A stretch of 64,000 nucleotides of DNA from Thermococcus profundus. Its GTDB lineage: Archaea > Methanobacteriota_B > Thermococci > Thermococcales > Thermococcaceae. The position numbers and the translations under genes are program-made. Shown here piece after piece: positions 18,646-30,296 of this stretch (position 1 is the first letter of the stretch; the number at the start of each line of letters is the position of its first letter). Location: contig NZ_CP014862.1 in the NCBI RefSeq assembly GCF_002214585.1, positions 1,674,001-1,738,000 of the forward strand. The letters run 5' to 3'. The notes below the pieces were generated by a model that was not told where the DNA came from, searched no databases, and saw nothing but the letters and a program-made list of their open reading frames with translations.

Positions 18646-20578
18646 GTGTATAAAACTTTCGGGTTCATTGAGGACGAGACCTTCGGAAGGCTCGCCGAAG
18701 TCGAATTCTCAGTTCCAGCTGGAGACGAAGAATACGCCTACCTCCTCGGCAACTTCAACGCTTTCAACGAGGGAAGCTTCAGGATGAAAAGGACCGGTGA
18801 GCGCTGGACTATCAGAGTTTTCCTCCCGGAAGGACGCTGGAGGTACGCCTTTTCCCTTGGGGGGGGAGTTCACACTCGATCCGGAAAACCCCAGCACCGA
18901 GCTTTACCGGAGGCCCTCCTACAAGTTCGAGAGAGAAGTGAGCGTGGCGGAAATAGCGGGTGAGGAAGATGTTTTCCACAGGTCATCACTTCTCTACCTC
19001 TACCGCTTCGGCGGGAGGATCCATGCCATTCTGCGGGCAAAGGCAGGTTTTATAAAATCCGCCTCTTTCGTGCTTGAAAAACCGAAACGTCTCAAGATAC
19101 CAATGGTGCGTAAGGCAGAGGGGGTTCCCTTCGACTACTTTGAAGCGGTGGTTCACGGTATCGAGGGCGAACTTGAATACAGGTTCATCATAGACAAGGC
19201 CTCGGGGAGTGAGGAACTAGGCCCATTCACTTCATATGCTAGGGAGCTTGAAGCGCCGAACTGGCCCCTTGAGAGCGTCTTCTACCAGATAATGCCGGAC
19301 CGCTTTGCCGGAGGCTTTGAAAAGTCCAACCTCACCCCTGGAGAGAGGTTTCACGGTGGCGACCTGGTAGGGCTGAGAAACCGCATCGACCACCTTCGGG
19401 ATCTAGGGATCAACGCCCTCTACCTCACGCCCATCTTCGAATCGATGACATACCACGGCTACGACATCATCGACTACCACAGCGTAGCCGAGAGATTGGG
19501 GGGAGATAAGGCCTTCGGGGAGCTTCTCGCGTCACTGAATGGGGCAGGCATCCGGCTCGTTCTGGACGGTGTTTTTCACCACACGAGCTTCTTTCACCCC
19601 TGGTTCCAGGACCTAATCAAAAACGGGGAAAAAAGCAGGTACAAGGACTTTTACCGGGTTACGGGCTTCCCTGTCGTTTCTGATGAGTTCATGGAGACCC
19701 TCCTCTCGGACGAACCGTGGGTCGAGAAGTACACCAAGCTGAAGAAGCTGGGGTGGAACTACGAGAGCTTCTTCTCGGTCTGGCTGATGCCTAGGTTGAA
19801 CCACGAGAATCCCGAAGTGAAGAAGTTCGTCACCGAGGTCATGAACTACTGGATTGAAAGGGGTGCAGACGGCTGGAGGCTCGACGTCGCCCACGGTGTT
19901 CCTCCGGATTTCTGGGGGGAAATCCGGAAGGGCCTTCCAAGAGAAGCCTATCTGTTCGGCGAGGTCATGGACGATTCAAGGCTCTATCTCTTCGACAAAT
20001 TCCACGGGGTTATGAACTACGCCCTCTACGATGCCGTGCTGAGGTTCTTCGTTTTTGAGGAGATAACTGCTGAGGAGTTCCTGAACGAACTCGAACTCAT
20101 CAGCGCCCACTACGGCCCGGCGGAGCACTACGCCTACAACTTCCTGGACAACCACGATACGGAGAGGTTCATCGATCTAGTTGGGGGAGATAAGAGGAGA
20201 TACCTGTGCGCCCTCACGTTTCTCCTGACGTATAAGGGGATTCCTTCCATATTCTATGGAGACGAGATTGGGCTCGGGGGATCCGGAGAGGGGATGGGCG
20301 CCGGAAGAACTCCAATGCCCTGGGATAGGAGTAGGTGGGATGAAGAGATCCTAAGGGCCACCAAGGAACTGATCCGGCTCAGGAGATCGAGCAGGGCCCT
20401 TCAGATTGGAGAGTTTCTGCCGATTCATTTCAGAGGCAGGAGCCTAATCTACACCAGGGTTCATCGTGACGAGAAGATCGTTGTCGGAATAAACTGCTCG
20501 TCTAAGGCACTGAAGATCGACCTACCAGGTATAGGAAGGCTAGAGATCGGGCCCTTCTCGTCCAGGGTTATACAGTGA
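18646..20578 (+). CDS. GH13 cyclodextrinase / pullulan hydrolase, frameshifted as given
   Basis: Intracellular alpha-glucan hydrolase of the neopullulanase/cyclomaltodextrinase group. The reading frame breaks in a run of eight G (18859-18866). With seven G it would read through as a 643-aa protein, the normal size. The N-terminal module (about 1-120, AYLLGNFNAFNEGSF) is before the break. After it come GH13 regions I (DGVFHHTS), II (GWRLDVAH, Asp413), III (GEVMDD, Glu439) and IV (FLDNHDTERF, Asp504), numbered with the frame repaired. The GTG at 18646 has GGTGG five nt upstream. No signal peptide. It opens the maltodextrin cluster, divergent from tgr. Sequencing error or a true disruption are both possible. 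Confidence 0.88.
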
Positions 20579-20623
20579 TGCAAATCCAGGGGGCCGGTGG
20601 CTGAAGCTTGCCAGGAAAGCGCA

Positions 20624-20649
20624 AGATATATATATCACCGTCGATGATA
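20624..20649 (+). promoter_or_regulatory. Maltodextrin operon promoter with Tgr operator (TGM)
   Basis: A TATA box (GATATATATA, about 20625-20634) is followed directly by TATCAC-CGTCG-ATGATA (20633-20649), matching 11 of 12 defined bases of the Tgr/TrmBL1 motif. The start codon of the binding protein is 33 nt further on. With the motif downstream of the TATA box, the known rule predicts repression by Tgr and induction by maltodextrins. Confidence 0.8.
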
Positions 20650-20678
20650 CTCTACTGCCAAAACGCGGTGGGTGATGA

Positions 20679-22154
<1,476 letters not shown>

Positions 22155-22158
22155 TCCC

Positions 22159-22171
22159 CTTTTTCCTTTTC
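22159..22171 (+). terminator. T-rich tract between binding protein and permease genes
   Basis: CCTTTTTCCTTTTC immediately after the stop codon resembles archaeal oligo-T terminators. As the permease genes follow within 46 nt, it would more likely act as a partial attenuator that favours the binding protein transcript. Confidence 0.35.
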
Positions 22172-22200
22172 TATAAACCTGAGAAAAAGAGGTGGATAAA

Positions 22201-23100
22201 ATGAAGAAGAGCACCACCGCCGCTCTGATGCTCATAACTCCAGGTATCGTGGCATTCCTGTTTTTCAACATCTACCCCATAGTTTACTCCATCTACATCG
22301 CCTTTACAAACGCCCAGCTGGGCAACTTCCCGGTACAGACACCCAACGCACCCCATCTAAAGTTTGTGGGGCTTGAGAACTTCAGATGGGCCCTCAACGA
22401 CCCGGGCTTCCGCTCGGCGTTCCTCTGGACATGGGTCTTCGTGGCAACGAGCGTTACCCTCAAGGTTCTCGCAGGAATACTGCTGTCCGTCCTATACAAC
22501 AGCAAGTACGTCATCGGCAAGTCCCTCTACAGGGCCCTCCTTATAATCCCCTGGGCGCTCCCGCTTCTGTTCTCGATAACCGTCTGGCGCTTCATGTTTG
22601 ACCCCGTTCTGGGGCCCGTCAACATAATCCTGCGCGATATAGGGGTCTCAAATCCTCCCGACTGGATGAACAACGCCTTCTACGGCTTTATAGCCCTAAA
22701 CATAATCGAAGTCTGGCTGGCGTACCCGTTTATGATGACGGTGATAACGTCGGCCCTCCAGAGCGTTCCGGACATACTGGTGGAGGCCGCCATAATAGAC
22801 GGTGCCAACTACTGGCAGAGGCTCACCAAGGTTGTCATCCCCATAGTCAGCAAGCCCATAGCCTTCTCCACGATACTCACGAGCGCGGCCAGCTTCCAGT
22901 ACTTCATGGTGCCGTTCCTCTACAACGGTTCCCTGTTCCAGGACAGGTTCCTGCTCCTGTACGGCTACCAGAAGGCCTTCGGTGCCTCAATACCGCACTA
23001 CGGTAAGGCAGCCGCGGTTCTGTTCATAGCCACCATAATCCTCGCCATCTACATGTACGTCAGCATGAAGATAACCAAGCTCCAGGAGGGTGCCAGCTGA
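22201..23100 (+). CDS. Maltodextrin ABC transporter permease, MalF-type
   Basis: A 299-aa permease with six membrane segments and the EAA loop DILVEAAIIDGANYWQRLTK. The ATG at 22201 follows AGAGGTGG with 5 nt spacing; a GTG at 22192 lies in the site. It couples to the next permease, whose ATG begins within its TGA (TGATG). Together they form the channel for maltodextrins captured by the upstream lipoprotein. Confidence 0.92.
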   Translation: MKKSTTAALMLITPGIVAFLFFNIYPIVYSIYIAFTNAQLGNFPVQTPNAPHLKFVGLENFRWALNDPGFRSAFLWTWVFVATSVTLKVLAGILLSVLYNSKYVIGKSLYRALLIIPWALPLLFSITVWRFMFDPVLGPVNIILRDIGVSNPPDWMNNAFYGFIALNIIEVWLAYPFMMTVITSALQSVPDILVEAAIIDGANYWQRLTKVVIPIVSKPIAFSTILTSAASFQYFMVPFLYNGSLFQDRFLLLYGYQKAFGASIPHYGKAAAVLFIATIILAIYMYVSMKITKLQEGAS

Positions 23101-24446
23101 TGAAGATCGGAGTTGATTTTAACTTCAAAAACAGGAGGGAAGTCCTTAAGGCCGCAGGAATTACCCTGCTGGCCATACTGGTGATGGCGGTAATACTCTT
23201 CCCGGTCTACTACATGTTCACAATCTCCCTAAAACCGCAGGGAACCATAGCATCCACTTCAATAGACCTGATACCAGACAAGGTGACCCTCGAAAACTAC
23301 AGGGAGATAGTCGTCGGACACAAAGAGGTCACCGTCAAGGGAAAGATCTTCAACATAACGAGTGAGGGGGGAAAACTCATAGGCACGGACTACACGATAG
23401 AGTACACTGGCGGTACCCTCTGGGGCAAGTCCTACATCAACTCCCAGTTCAATCTCAAATACGTGAGCGACATGAAGATCGAGGGGGCCAACAAGACAGT
23501 CCAGAACGGCCAGGAAAGATACGTAAAAGGCAAGTTCGCTTCGATGAACGCCAAAGAGATCGATTCCAGTGTGGGTGTCATCGGCAAAGTGTACCTGAAG
23601 GCCAAGGAGGTCAAGATAACCGTTGAGAATCCCGAGAAGAGCAGGATATCCCTGAAGGGCCTCACAAAGGTAGGAAACAACACCTACATCGGCAGGGACG
23701 TCACCCTCAAGCTCCCAGGAAGGGTCAGGATAGACTCCAAATCCGGGAAGCTCGAAGTCAAGGACTTCTACTTCGTCCTGGTGAACAAAGTCGGCGGACA
23801 GTTCCTCGGCTACCTCAAAAGGAGCCTCATCATAGCCACCCTGACGGTCATACTGACGCTGATCTTCGTCATACCAGCGGCCTACGCGTTCTCAAGGCTC
23901 AAGTTCTTCGGAAGGGAGCACGTGCTGTACTTCTACCTGATGTTCACCCAGGTCTCGGGAGGTCTTGGAATAGCGGGGCTTGTCGCGTTGTACGGAATGC
24001 TCGTCAAGCTCGGCCTCACGGACAATCTCTACGTCCTGCCCTTTATCTACGCCGCCGGAAGCGTTCCCTTCAACACCTGGCTCCTCAAGAGCTACCTCGA
24101 CTCGATAAGCACGGACTTCGACGAGGCGGCCTTAGTAGACGGCGCCAGCTACCTCCAGATCATAAGGCACGTCCTCCTCCCGATGGCCCTGCCGGGTATA
24201 GCCACAGTATCGATCTTCGCCTTCATCGGCGGCTGGACGGAGCTTATCATAGCGAACCTCCTGCTCTCAGAGAAGAACTACCCGCTCACAGTTTGGCTCT
24301 TCAGCATGCTCAACGACCTGAGAAACGTTTCATGGAACCAGTTCTCAGCGGCGGCGCTTCTCTTCGCACTGCCGGTATTCATAATGTTCCTCCTGGCCCA
24401 GAACTACATAAAGAGCGGTCTGACGGTTGGAGGTCTGAAGGAGTGA
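23100..24446 (+). CDS. Maltodextrin ABC transporter permease, MalG-type, with large inserted domain
   Basis: A 448-aa protein, about 170 residues longer than the MalG at 13616. After the first membrane segment (about 15-45) comes an insert of roughly residues 75-235, outside the membrane, rich in beta-type alternation and Lys/Thr/Gly (for example VKGKIFNITSEGGKLIG and KLPGRVRIDSKSGKLEVKDF). Then the five remaining segments and the EAA loop (DFDEAALVDGASYLQIIRHV) follow. The insert is likely a docking or substrate-handling domain for the binding protein; I do not recognise a family for it. Confidence 0.92.
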   Translation: MKIGVDFNFKNRREVLKAAGITLLAILVMAVILFPVYYMFTISLKPQGTIASTSIDLIPDKVTLENYREIVVGHKEVTVKGKIFNITSEGGKLIGTDYTIEYTGGTLWGKSYINSQFNLKYVSDMKIEGANKTVQNGQERYVKGKFASMNAKEIDSSVGVIGKVYLKAKEVKITVENPEKSRISLKGLTKVGNNTYIGRDVTLKLPGRVRIDSKSGKLEVKDFYFVLVNKVGGQFLGYLKRSLIIATLTVILTLIFVIPAAYAFSRLKFFGREHVLYFYLMFTQVSGGLGIAGLVALYGMLVKLGLTDNLYVLPFIYAAGSVPFNTWLLKSYLDSISTDFDEAALVDGASYLQIIRHVLLPMALPGIATVSIFAFIGGWTELIIANLLLSEKNYPLTVWLFSMLNDLRNVSWNQFSAAALLFALPVFIMFLLAQNYIKSGLTVGGLKE

Positions 24447-24494
24447 TTTCGTTGTTTGAATTTCCTACCTTTACATTATCGGAGGTGTAGTGTG

Positions 24495-27400
24495 ATGTTG
24501 AGAGGAAGGATGAAATTCGGCCTTTCCCTGCTCCTGATAGGGTTCATGGCCCTGAGCGTGTTCAGCATGGGCTTCGGCAGGGCCGACGAGAGCGGTCAGC
24601 CGAAGCCACTTAACGTCATAATAGTGTGGCACCAGCACCAGCCATACTACTACGACCCCGTCCTCGGTGTTTACACGAGGCCGTGGGTCAGGCTCCACGC
24701 GGCCAACAACTACTGGAAGATGGCCCACTACCTAAGCGAGTACCCAGAGGTGCACGCCACGATAGACCTCTCGGGCTCCCTCATAGCCCAGCTCGCTGAC
24801 TACATGCACGGCAAGGAGGACATCCTTCAGATAATAAGCTACAAACTCGCAAACGGGGCACCGCTCACCCTCGATGACAAGTGGCAGATGCTCCAGGTTC
24901 CGGGTGGCTTCTTCGACCACACGATCCCCTGGAACGGCGAGCCAGTAACAGATAAGAACGGGAACCCCGCGAGGGACTTCTGGGATCACTACACCGAGCT
25001 CAAAGACAAGCTCATGAACGCAAAGCAGAAGTACGCGAACCTTCCCCTTGACGAGCAGAAGGTTGCGATAACCAACGAGTTCACGGAACAGGACTACATA
25101 GACCTCGCGGTTTATTTCAACCTCGCCTGGATCGACTACGAGTACATAATGGAACACCCCGAACTCAAGGCCATCTACGACAAAGTTGACGAGGGCGGCT
25201 ACACGAGGGACGACCTCAAGACCGTTCTCGATGCCCAGACCTGGCTTCTCAACCACACCTTCGAGGAGCACGAGAAGATAAACTACCTCCTCGGCAACGG
25301 GAACGTTGAGGTTACCGTCGTCCCCTACGCACACCCGATAGGGCCGATACTCAACGACTTCGGCTGGGAGAGCGACTTCGACGCCCACGTCAAGAAGGCC
25401 CATGAGCTCTACAAGGAGTACCTCGGCAACGGAACCGTCACACCCAGGGGCGGCTGGGCGGCCGAGAGCGCCCTCAACGACAAGACCCTTGAGATACTCG
25501 CCAACAACGGCTGGCAGTGGGTCATGACCGACCAGATGGTTCTCCAAAAGATGGGCATTCCGAACACAATTGACAACTACTACCACCCGTGGGTGGCCCA
25601 GTTCGGGGACAAGAAGATCTACCTCTTCCCGAGGAATCACGACCTCAGCGACCGCGTCGGCTTCCGCTACTCTGGAATGAACCAGGAGCAGGCGGTTGAG
25701 GACTTTGTCGGCGAGCTCCTAAAGATCCAGAAGCAGAACTACGACGGTTCCCTCGTCTACGTGGTCACGCTCGACGGTGAGAACCCATGGGAGCACTACC
25801 CCTACGATGGAAAGCTCTTCCTAACCAAGCTCTACGAAAAGCTTACCGAGCTCCAGAAAGAGGGGCTCATAAGGACGGTTACCCCAAGCGAGTATATCCA
25901 GCTCTACGGCGACAAGGCCAACCAGCTCACCCCGAAGAACATGAGGTACCTCGACCTTGCGAGCAACCCTGAAGCCCTCACAAAGGCGCAGAGCCTCAAC
26001 GAGCTCTACGACATGATCGGGGTTGATGGAGAGCACCAGTGGCCCGAATCCAGCTGGATCGACGGAACGCTCTCGACTTGGATAGGCGAGCCCCAGGAGA
26101 GCTACGCCTGGTACTGGCTTTACAAAGCCAGAAAGACCCTGATGGAAAAGAAAGACGCCATGGACATCTCCAGCTGGGAGAACGCCAATGAGTACCTCCT
26201 CCGTGCGGAGGCCAGCGACTGGTTCTGGTGGTACGGCCAGGATCAGGACAGCGGGCAGGACTTCGCCTTCGACCGCTACTTCAAGACATACCTCTACGAG
26301 ATCTACCGCCTCTCCAACGCCACAATTCCGGACTACCTCTACGGCAACTACTTCCCAGACGGCGAGCCCTACGTAAAGCGCGCCCTTGACGGCCTTAAAG
26401 AGGACCAGGTGAACACGTACTCAAGTCTCTCACCAATGGCAAAGAGCGTCAGCGTCTACTTTGACTCAGAGGGACTTCACTTCGTAGTCACCGGAAACCT
26501 GAGCGAGTTCGAGGTCAGCATCTGGGAACCCAACAGACACGTTGGAAACACCTTCACCCTGCTCCAGAACAGGCCCGAGGGGCTCAGGTATACCACCTGG
26601 CCGTACTCAGCGGACAGCGTTGGACTCATGATAACGAAGCACGTTGTCTACGTGAACGGAACCGCAATTCTCTACAACGCCACGGACTACGAGAACAGCG
26701 AGACCCTCGGAAACCTCACCGTTAACGCGGAGAACGGAAGCATCGATGTCGTTGTTCCCTTCGACTACATAGAGAGCCCAAGCGACTTCTACTTCGCGGT
26801 CTCAACCGTCAAGGATGGGAACCTCGAGGTCATAAGCACCCCCGTCGAGCTGAAGCTCCCGGTTCAGGTTAAGGGAGCGGTAATAGCCGACATCAAGGAT
26901 CCCGAAGGGGACGACCACGGGCCGGGAACCTACACTTACCCGACTGACGGAGTATTCAAGCCCGGAGCCTTCGACCTCCTCCGCTTCAGGATGCTCGAGC
27001 AGACCGACGGATACGTGATGGAGTTCTACTTCAAGAACCTCGGCGACAACCCGTGGAACGGACCGAACGGCTTCAGCCTCCAGATCATTGAAGTCTACCT
27101 CGACTTCAAAGAGGGAGGGAACTCCTCAGCAATCAAGATGTTCCCGGACGGGCCAGGAGCGAATGTGAACCTCGATCCCGATCACCCATGGGACGTGGCT
27201 CTGAGAATCGCCGGCTGGGACTACGGGAACATCATTGTCCTGCCAAACGGCACCGCGATACAGGGTGAAATGAAGATCTCAGCTGATCCCACGAAGAACG
27301 CAATAATCGTTAAGGTGCCCAAGAAGTACATCCAGATAAACGAGGACTACGGCCTCTGGGGAGACGTCCTAGTCGGCTCTCAGGATGGTTACGGGCCTGA

Positions 27401-28682
27401 CAAGTGGAGGCCCGTGGCAGTCCAGGCCGAGCAGTGGAAACTCGGAGGCGGAGACGTCGATGCTATCATAAACGGCGTCCAGCCGAGGGTCGTTGACGAA
27501 CTCGTTCCGGCAGGCTTCACGCCCACTCAGGAAGAGCAGCTGAGCAGCTACGATGCAGAAAACGCGGAGAGGGCCACCGTAAAGGCAATCCCCATACTCA
27601 AGACCGGAATAGTGGTCAGGGATCCCGAAGGGGACGACCACGGCCCTGGAACCTACACCTACCCGACCGATCCAGTGTTTGTACCCGGGGCCTTCGACCT
27701 TCTCAAGTTCAAGCTGGTGGACGAAGATGACCACTGGCATATGGAGTTCTATTTCAAGAACCTCGGCGACAATCCATGGAACGGACCCAACGGCTTCAGC
27801 CTCCAGATAATCGAGGCCTACTTTGACTTCAGGGACGGAGGAAACTCTTCAGCGATCAAGATGTTCCCGGACGGGCCGGGAGCGAACGTGAACCTCGATC
27901 CCGACCACCCGTGGGATATCGCCCTCAGAATCGCCGGCTGGGACTACGGAAACCTCATAGTCCTCCCGAACGGCACATCATACCAGGGTGAAATGAAGAT
28001 CTCAGCGGACCCGACGAAGAACGCAATCATGGTGGACCTTCCGAAGAGGTACATGCCGGAACCGGGCAAGTATGGACTCTACGCAGCGGTCCTCACAGGA
28101 TCTCAGGACGGTTACGGGCCGGACAAGTGGAGGCCCGTGGCAGTCCAGGCCGAGCAGTGGAAAGTCGGCGGTGGGGACGTCGATGCCATTATAGCGGGAG
28201 TCGAACCAAGGGTAATGGACCTCCTCGCTCCGGAAGGGTTCACCCCGACCCAGGAGGATCAGCTCCAGAGCTACGACGCAGAAAACGGGCACAGGGCGAC
28301 GGTTCTCATGATACCCCTCATCGAGGGAACGGGAGCCGGAGGAACTACCACCACTACAACCACCCAGACGACTACAACGACAACTACCACCCAGACAACC
28401 ACTACAACCACCACAACTACAACGACCACCACAACAGCCCCAGCCACTACCACTACAACCACCTTCCCCGGAAGCGGAAGCGGGTCGACCACCACAACCG
28501 TATCCACCACAACAACCATCCAGCCCACAACGACGACAACTACAACCACCACAACTACGACGACAACCAGCCCACAGGGCACCACAACGACTTCGAGCAG
28601 CAAGGGCGGCGGAAGAATCTGCGGTCCAGCTGCACTCGTTGGACTGGCGATAATACCCCTCCTCATCAGGAGGAGAGAGTGA
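24495..28682 (+). CDS. apu: Extracellular amylopullulanase, GH57, with duplicated C-terminal modules and CGP-CTERM tail
   Basis: Secreted enzyme of 1395 aa that cuts alpha-1,4 and alpha-1,6 bonds of starch and pullulan. After a signal peptide (to about residue 30) the GH57 domain begins at VIIVWHQHQPYYYD. The nucleophile is Glu324 (GWAAESAL) and the acid/base Asp427 (VVTLDGENPWEHY), 103 residues apart as in the Thermococcus hydrothermalis enzyme. Two glucodextranase-C/DOMON-like modules repeat with a 241-residue period. A long Thr-rich linker and a CGP-CTERM tail (CGPAALVGLAIIPLL then RRRE) follow. The start ATG at 24495 follows GGAGGTG; an upstream frame extension to 24456 has no site. It is in line with the maltodextrin permeases. 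Confidence 0.94.
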   Translation: MLRGRMKFGLSLLLIGFMALSVFSMGFGRADESGQPKPLNVIIVWHQHQPYYYDPVLGVYTRPWVRLHAANNYWKMAHYLSEYPEVHATIDLSGSLIAQLADYMHGKEDILQIISYKLANGAPLTLDDKWQMLQVPGGFFDHTIPWNGEPVTDKNGNPARDFWDHYTELKDKLMNAKQKYANLPLDEQKVAITNEFTEQDYIDLAVYFNLAWIDYEYIMEHPELKAIYDKVDEGGYTRDDLKTVLDAQTWLLNHTFEEHEKINYLLGNGNVEVTVVPYAHPIGPILNDFGWESDFDAHVKKAHELYKEYLGNGTVTPRGGWAAESALNDKTLEILANNGWQWVMTDQMVLQKMGIPNTIDNYYHPWVAQFGDKKIYLFPRNHDLSDRVGFRYSGMNQEQAVEDFVGELLKIQKQNYDGSLVYVVTLDGENPWEHYPYDGKLFLTKLYEKLTELQKEGLIRTVTPSEYIQLYGDKANQLTPKNMRYLDLASNPEALTKAQSLNELYDMIGVDGEHQWPESSWIDGTLSTWIGEPQESYAWYWLYKARKTLMEKKDAMDISSWENANEYLLRAEASDWFWWYGQDQDSGQDFAFDRYFKTYLYEIYRLSNATIPDYLYGNYFPDGEPYVKRALDGLKEDQVNTYSSLSPMAKSVSVYFDSEGLHFVVTGNLSEFEVSIWEPNRHVGNTFTLLQNRPEGLRYTTWPYSADSVGLMITKHVVYVNGTAILYNATDYENSETLGNLTVNAENGSIDVVVPFDYIESPSDFYFAVSTVKDGNLEVISTPVELKLPVQVKGAVIADIKDPEGDDHGPGTYTYPTDGVFKPGAFDLLRFRMLEQTDGYVMEFYFKNLGDNPWNGPNGFSLQIIEVYLDFKEGGNSSAIKMFPDGPGANVNLDPDHPWDVALRIAGWDYGNIIVLPNGTAIQGEMKISADPTKNAIIVKVPKKYIQINEDYGLWGDVLVGSQDGYGPDKWRPVAVQAEQWKLGGGDVDAIINGVQPRVVDELVPAGFTPTQEEQLSSYDAENAERATVKAIPILKTGIVVRDPEGDDHGPGTYTYPTDPVFVPGAFDLLKFKLVDEDDHWHMEFYFKNLGDNPWNGPNGFSLQIIEAYFDFRDGGNSSAIKMFPDGPGANVNLDPDHPWDIALRIAGWDYGNLIVLPNGTSYQGEMKISADPTKNAIMVDLPKRYMPEPGKYGLYAAVLTGSQDGYGPDKWRPVAVQAEQWKVGGGDVDAIIAGVEPRVMDLLAPEGFTPTQEDQLQSYDAENGHRATVLMIPLIEGTGAGGTTTTTTTQTTTTTTTTQTTTTTTTTTTTTTTAPATTTTTTFPGSGSGSTTTTVSTTTTIQPTTTTTTTTTTTTTTSPQGTTTTSSSKGGGRICGPAALVGLAIIPLLIRRRE
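26898..28320 (+). repeat. Tandem duplication inside the amylopullulanase gene
   Basis: Two copies of about 720 bp, starting at 26898 and 27621 (offset 723 bp, 241 codons). Both begin DPEGDDHGPGTYTYPTD and share long identical stretches such as FKNLGDNPWNGPNGFSLQII and the QDGYGPDKWRPVAVQAEQWK segment. The DNA is also highly similar, which suggests recent duplication or ongoing gene conversion. Confidence 0.9.
28341..28605 (+). repeat. ACN-codon low-complexity tract (Thr-rich linker)
   Basis: About 260 bp made mostly of ACC/ACA/ACT/ACG codons, coding for the Thr-rich stalk before the CGP-CTERM tail. A similar tract is at about 20784-21010 in the binding-protein gene, and a shorter one near 3390-3480 (minus). 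Such tracts are prone to slippage and may be O-glycosylated in the protein; the latter is inference. Confidence 0.75.
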
Positions 28683-28683
28683 C

Positions 28684-28699
28684 CCCTTTCCTTTTTATT
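28684..28699 (+). terminator. T-rich tract between apu and malK
   Basis: CCCTTTCCTTTTTATTT directly follows the amylopullulanase stop codon and precedes the malK ribosome site. It may be a partial terminator; malK would still need read-through or a promoter inside apu. Confidence 0.3.
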
Positions 28700-28713
28700 T
28701 GGGAGGTGAGAAA

Positions 28714-29832
<1,119 letters not shown>

Positions 29833-29864
29833 ATGTTTTTAAACTCCCTTCCCCACTTTTTCCC

Positions 29865-30266
29865 ATGGCGATTGAAGACTTCGCGGAGTTTATAGCTTCC
29901 CGAGTTCCGAAGGGAAAAATCGTTGAGCTTGGAATAGGCTTCCAGTTCAAGGTGGCCCTCAGGTTGAAAGAGCTCGGCTACGACGTTCTGGCAGTGGATT
30001 GGAACGAGGAAGCAGTTCACGCCGCCGAAGAGGCCGGGATAAAGGCCGTAAAGGACGACCTCTTCAATCCTAGGGTGGAGCTTTATAGGGGCGCCGTTGC
30101 GCTCTACTCCATCCGGCCAACCCCGGAGATAGTTAAGCCAATACTCGAGCTCGGCGGGAAGCTCGGCCTTCCAGTCTTCATCCTCCCCCTTACGGGAGAC
30201 GTTATGCCGGGGGGAATGAAGCTCCTGAACTTTAAGGGACTGGCAGTATACGCCAAAGGTATTTAA
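29865..30266 (+). CDS. UPF0146 family protein
   Basis: A 133-aa conserved archaeal protein with a short Rossmann-like start (GKIVELGIGFQFKVALRLKELGYDVLAVDWNEEA), reminiscent of a minimal methyltransferase fold but lacking a full SAM-binding and catalytic set. Function unknown. A TATA-like box (TGTTTTTAAAC, about 29834-29844) just upstream suggests its own promoter and a very short or absent leader, as no strong ribosome site precedes the ATG. Confidence 0.8.
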   Translation: MAIEDFAEFIASRVPKGKIVELGIGFQFKVALRLKELGYDVLAVDWNEEAVHAAEEAGIKAVKDDLFNPRVELYRGAVALYSIRPTPEIVKPILELGGKLGLPVFILPLTGDVMPGGMKLLNFKGLAVYAKGI

Positions 30267-30296
30267 GCGCCCGCCGAATTGGTATCGGTGGTGATC

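Noticed and set aside
28271-28666. Minus-strand frame of 131 aa with poly-Val
   Set aside because: Same artefact, reverse of the Thr-rich linker in the amylopullulanase gene.
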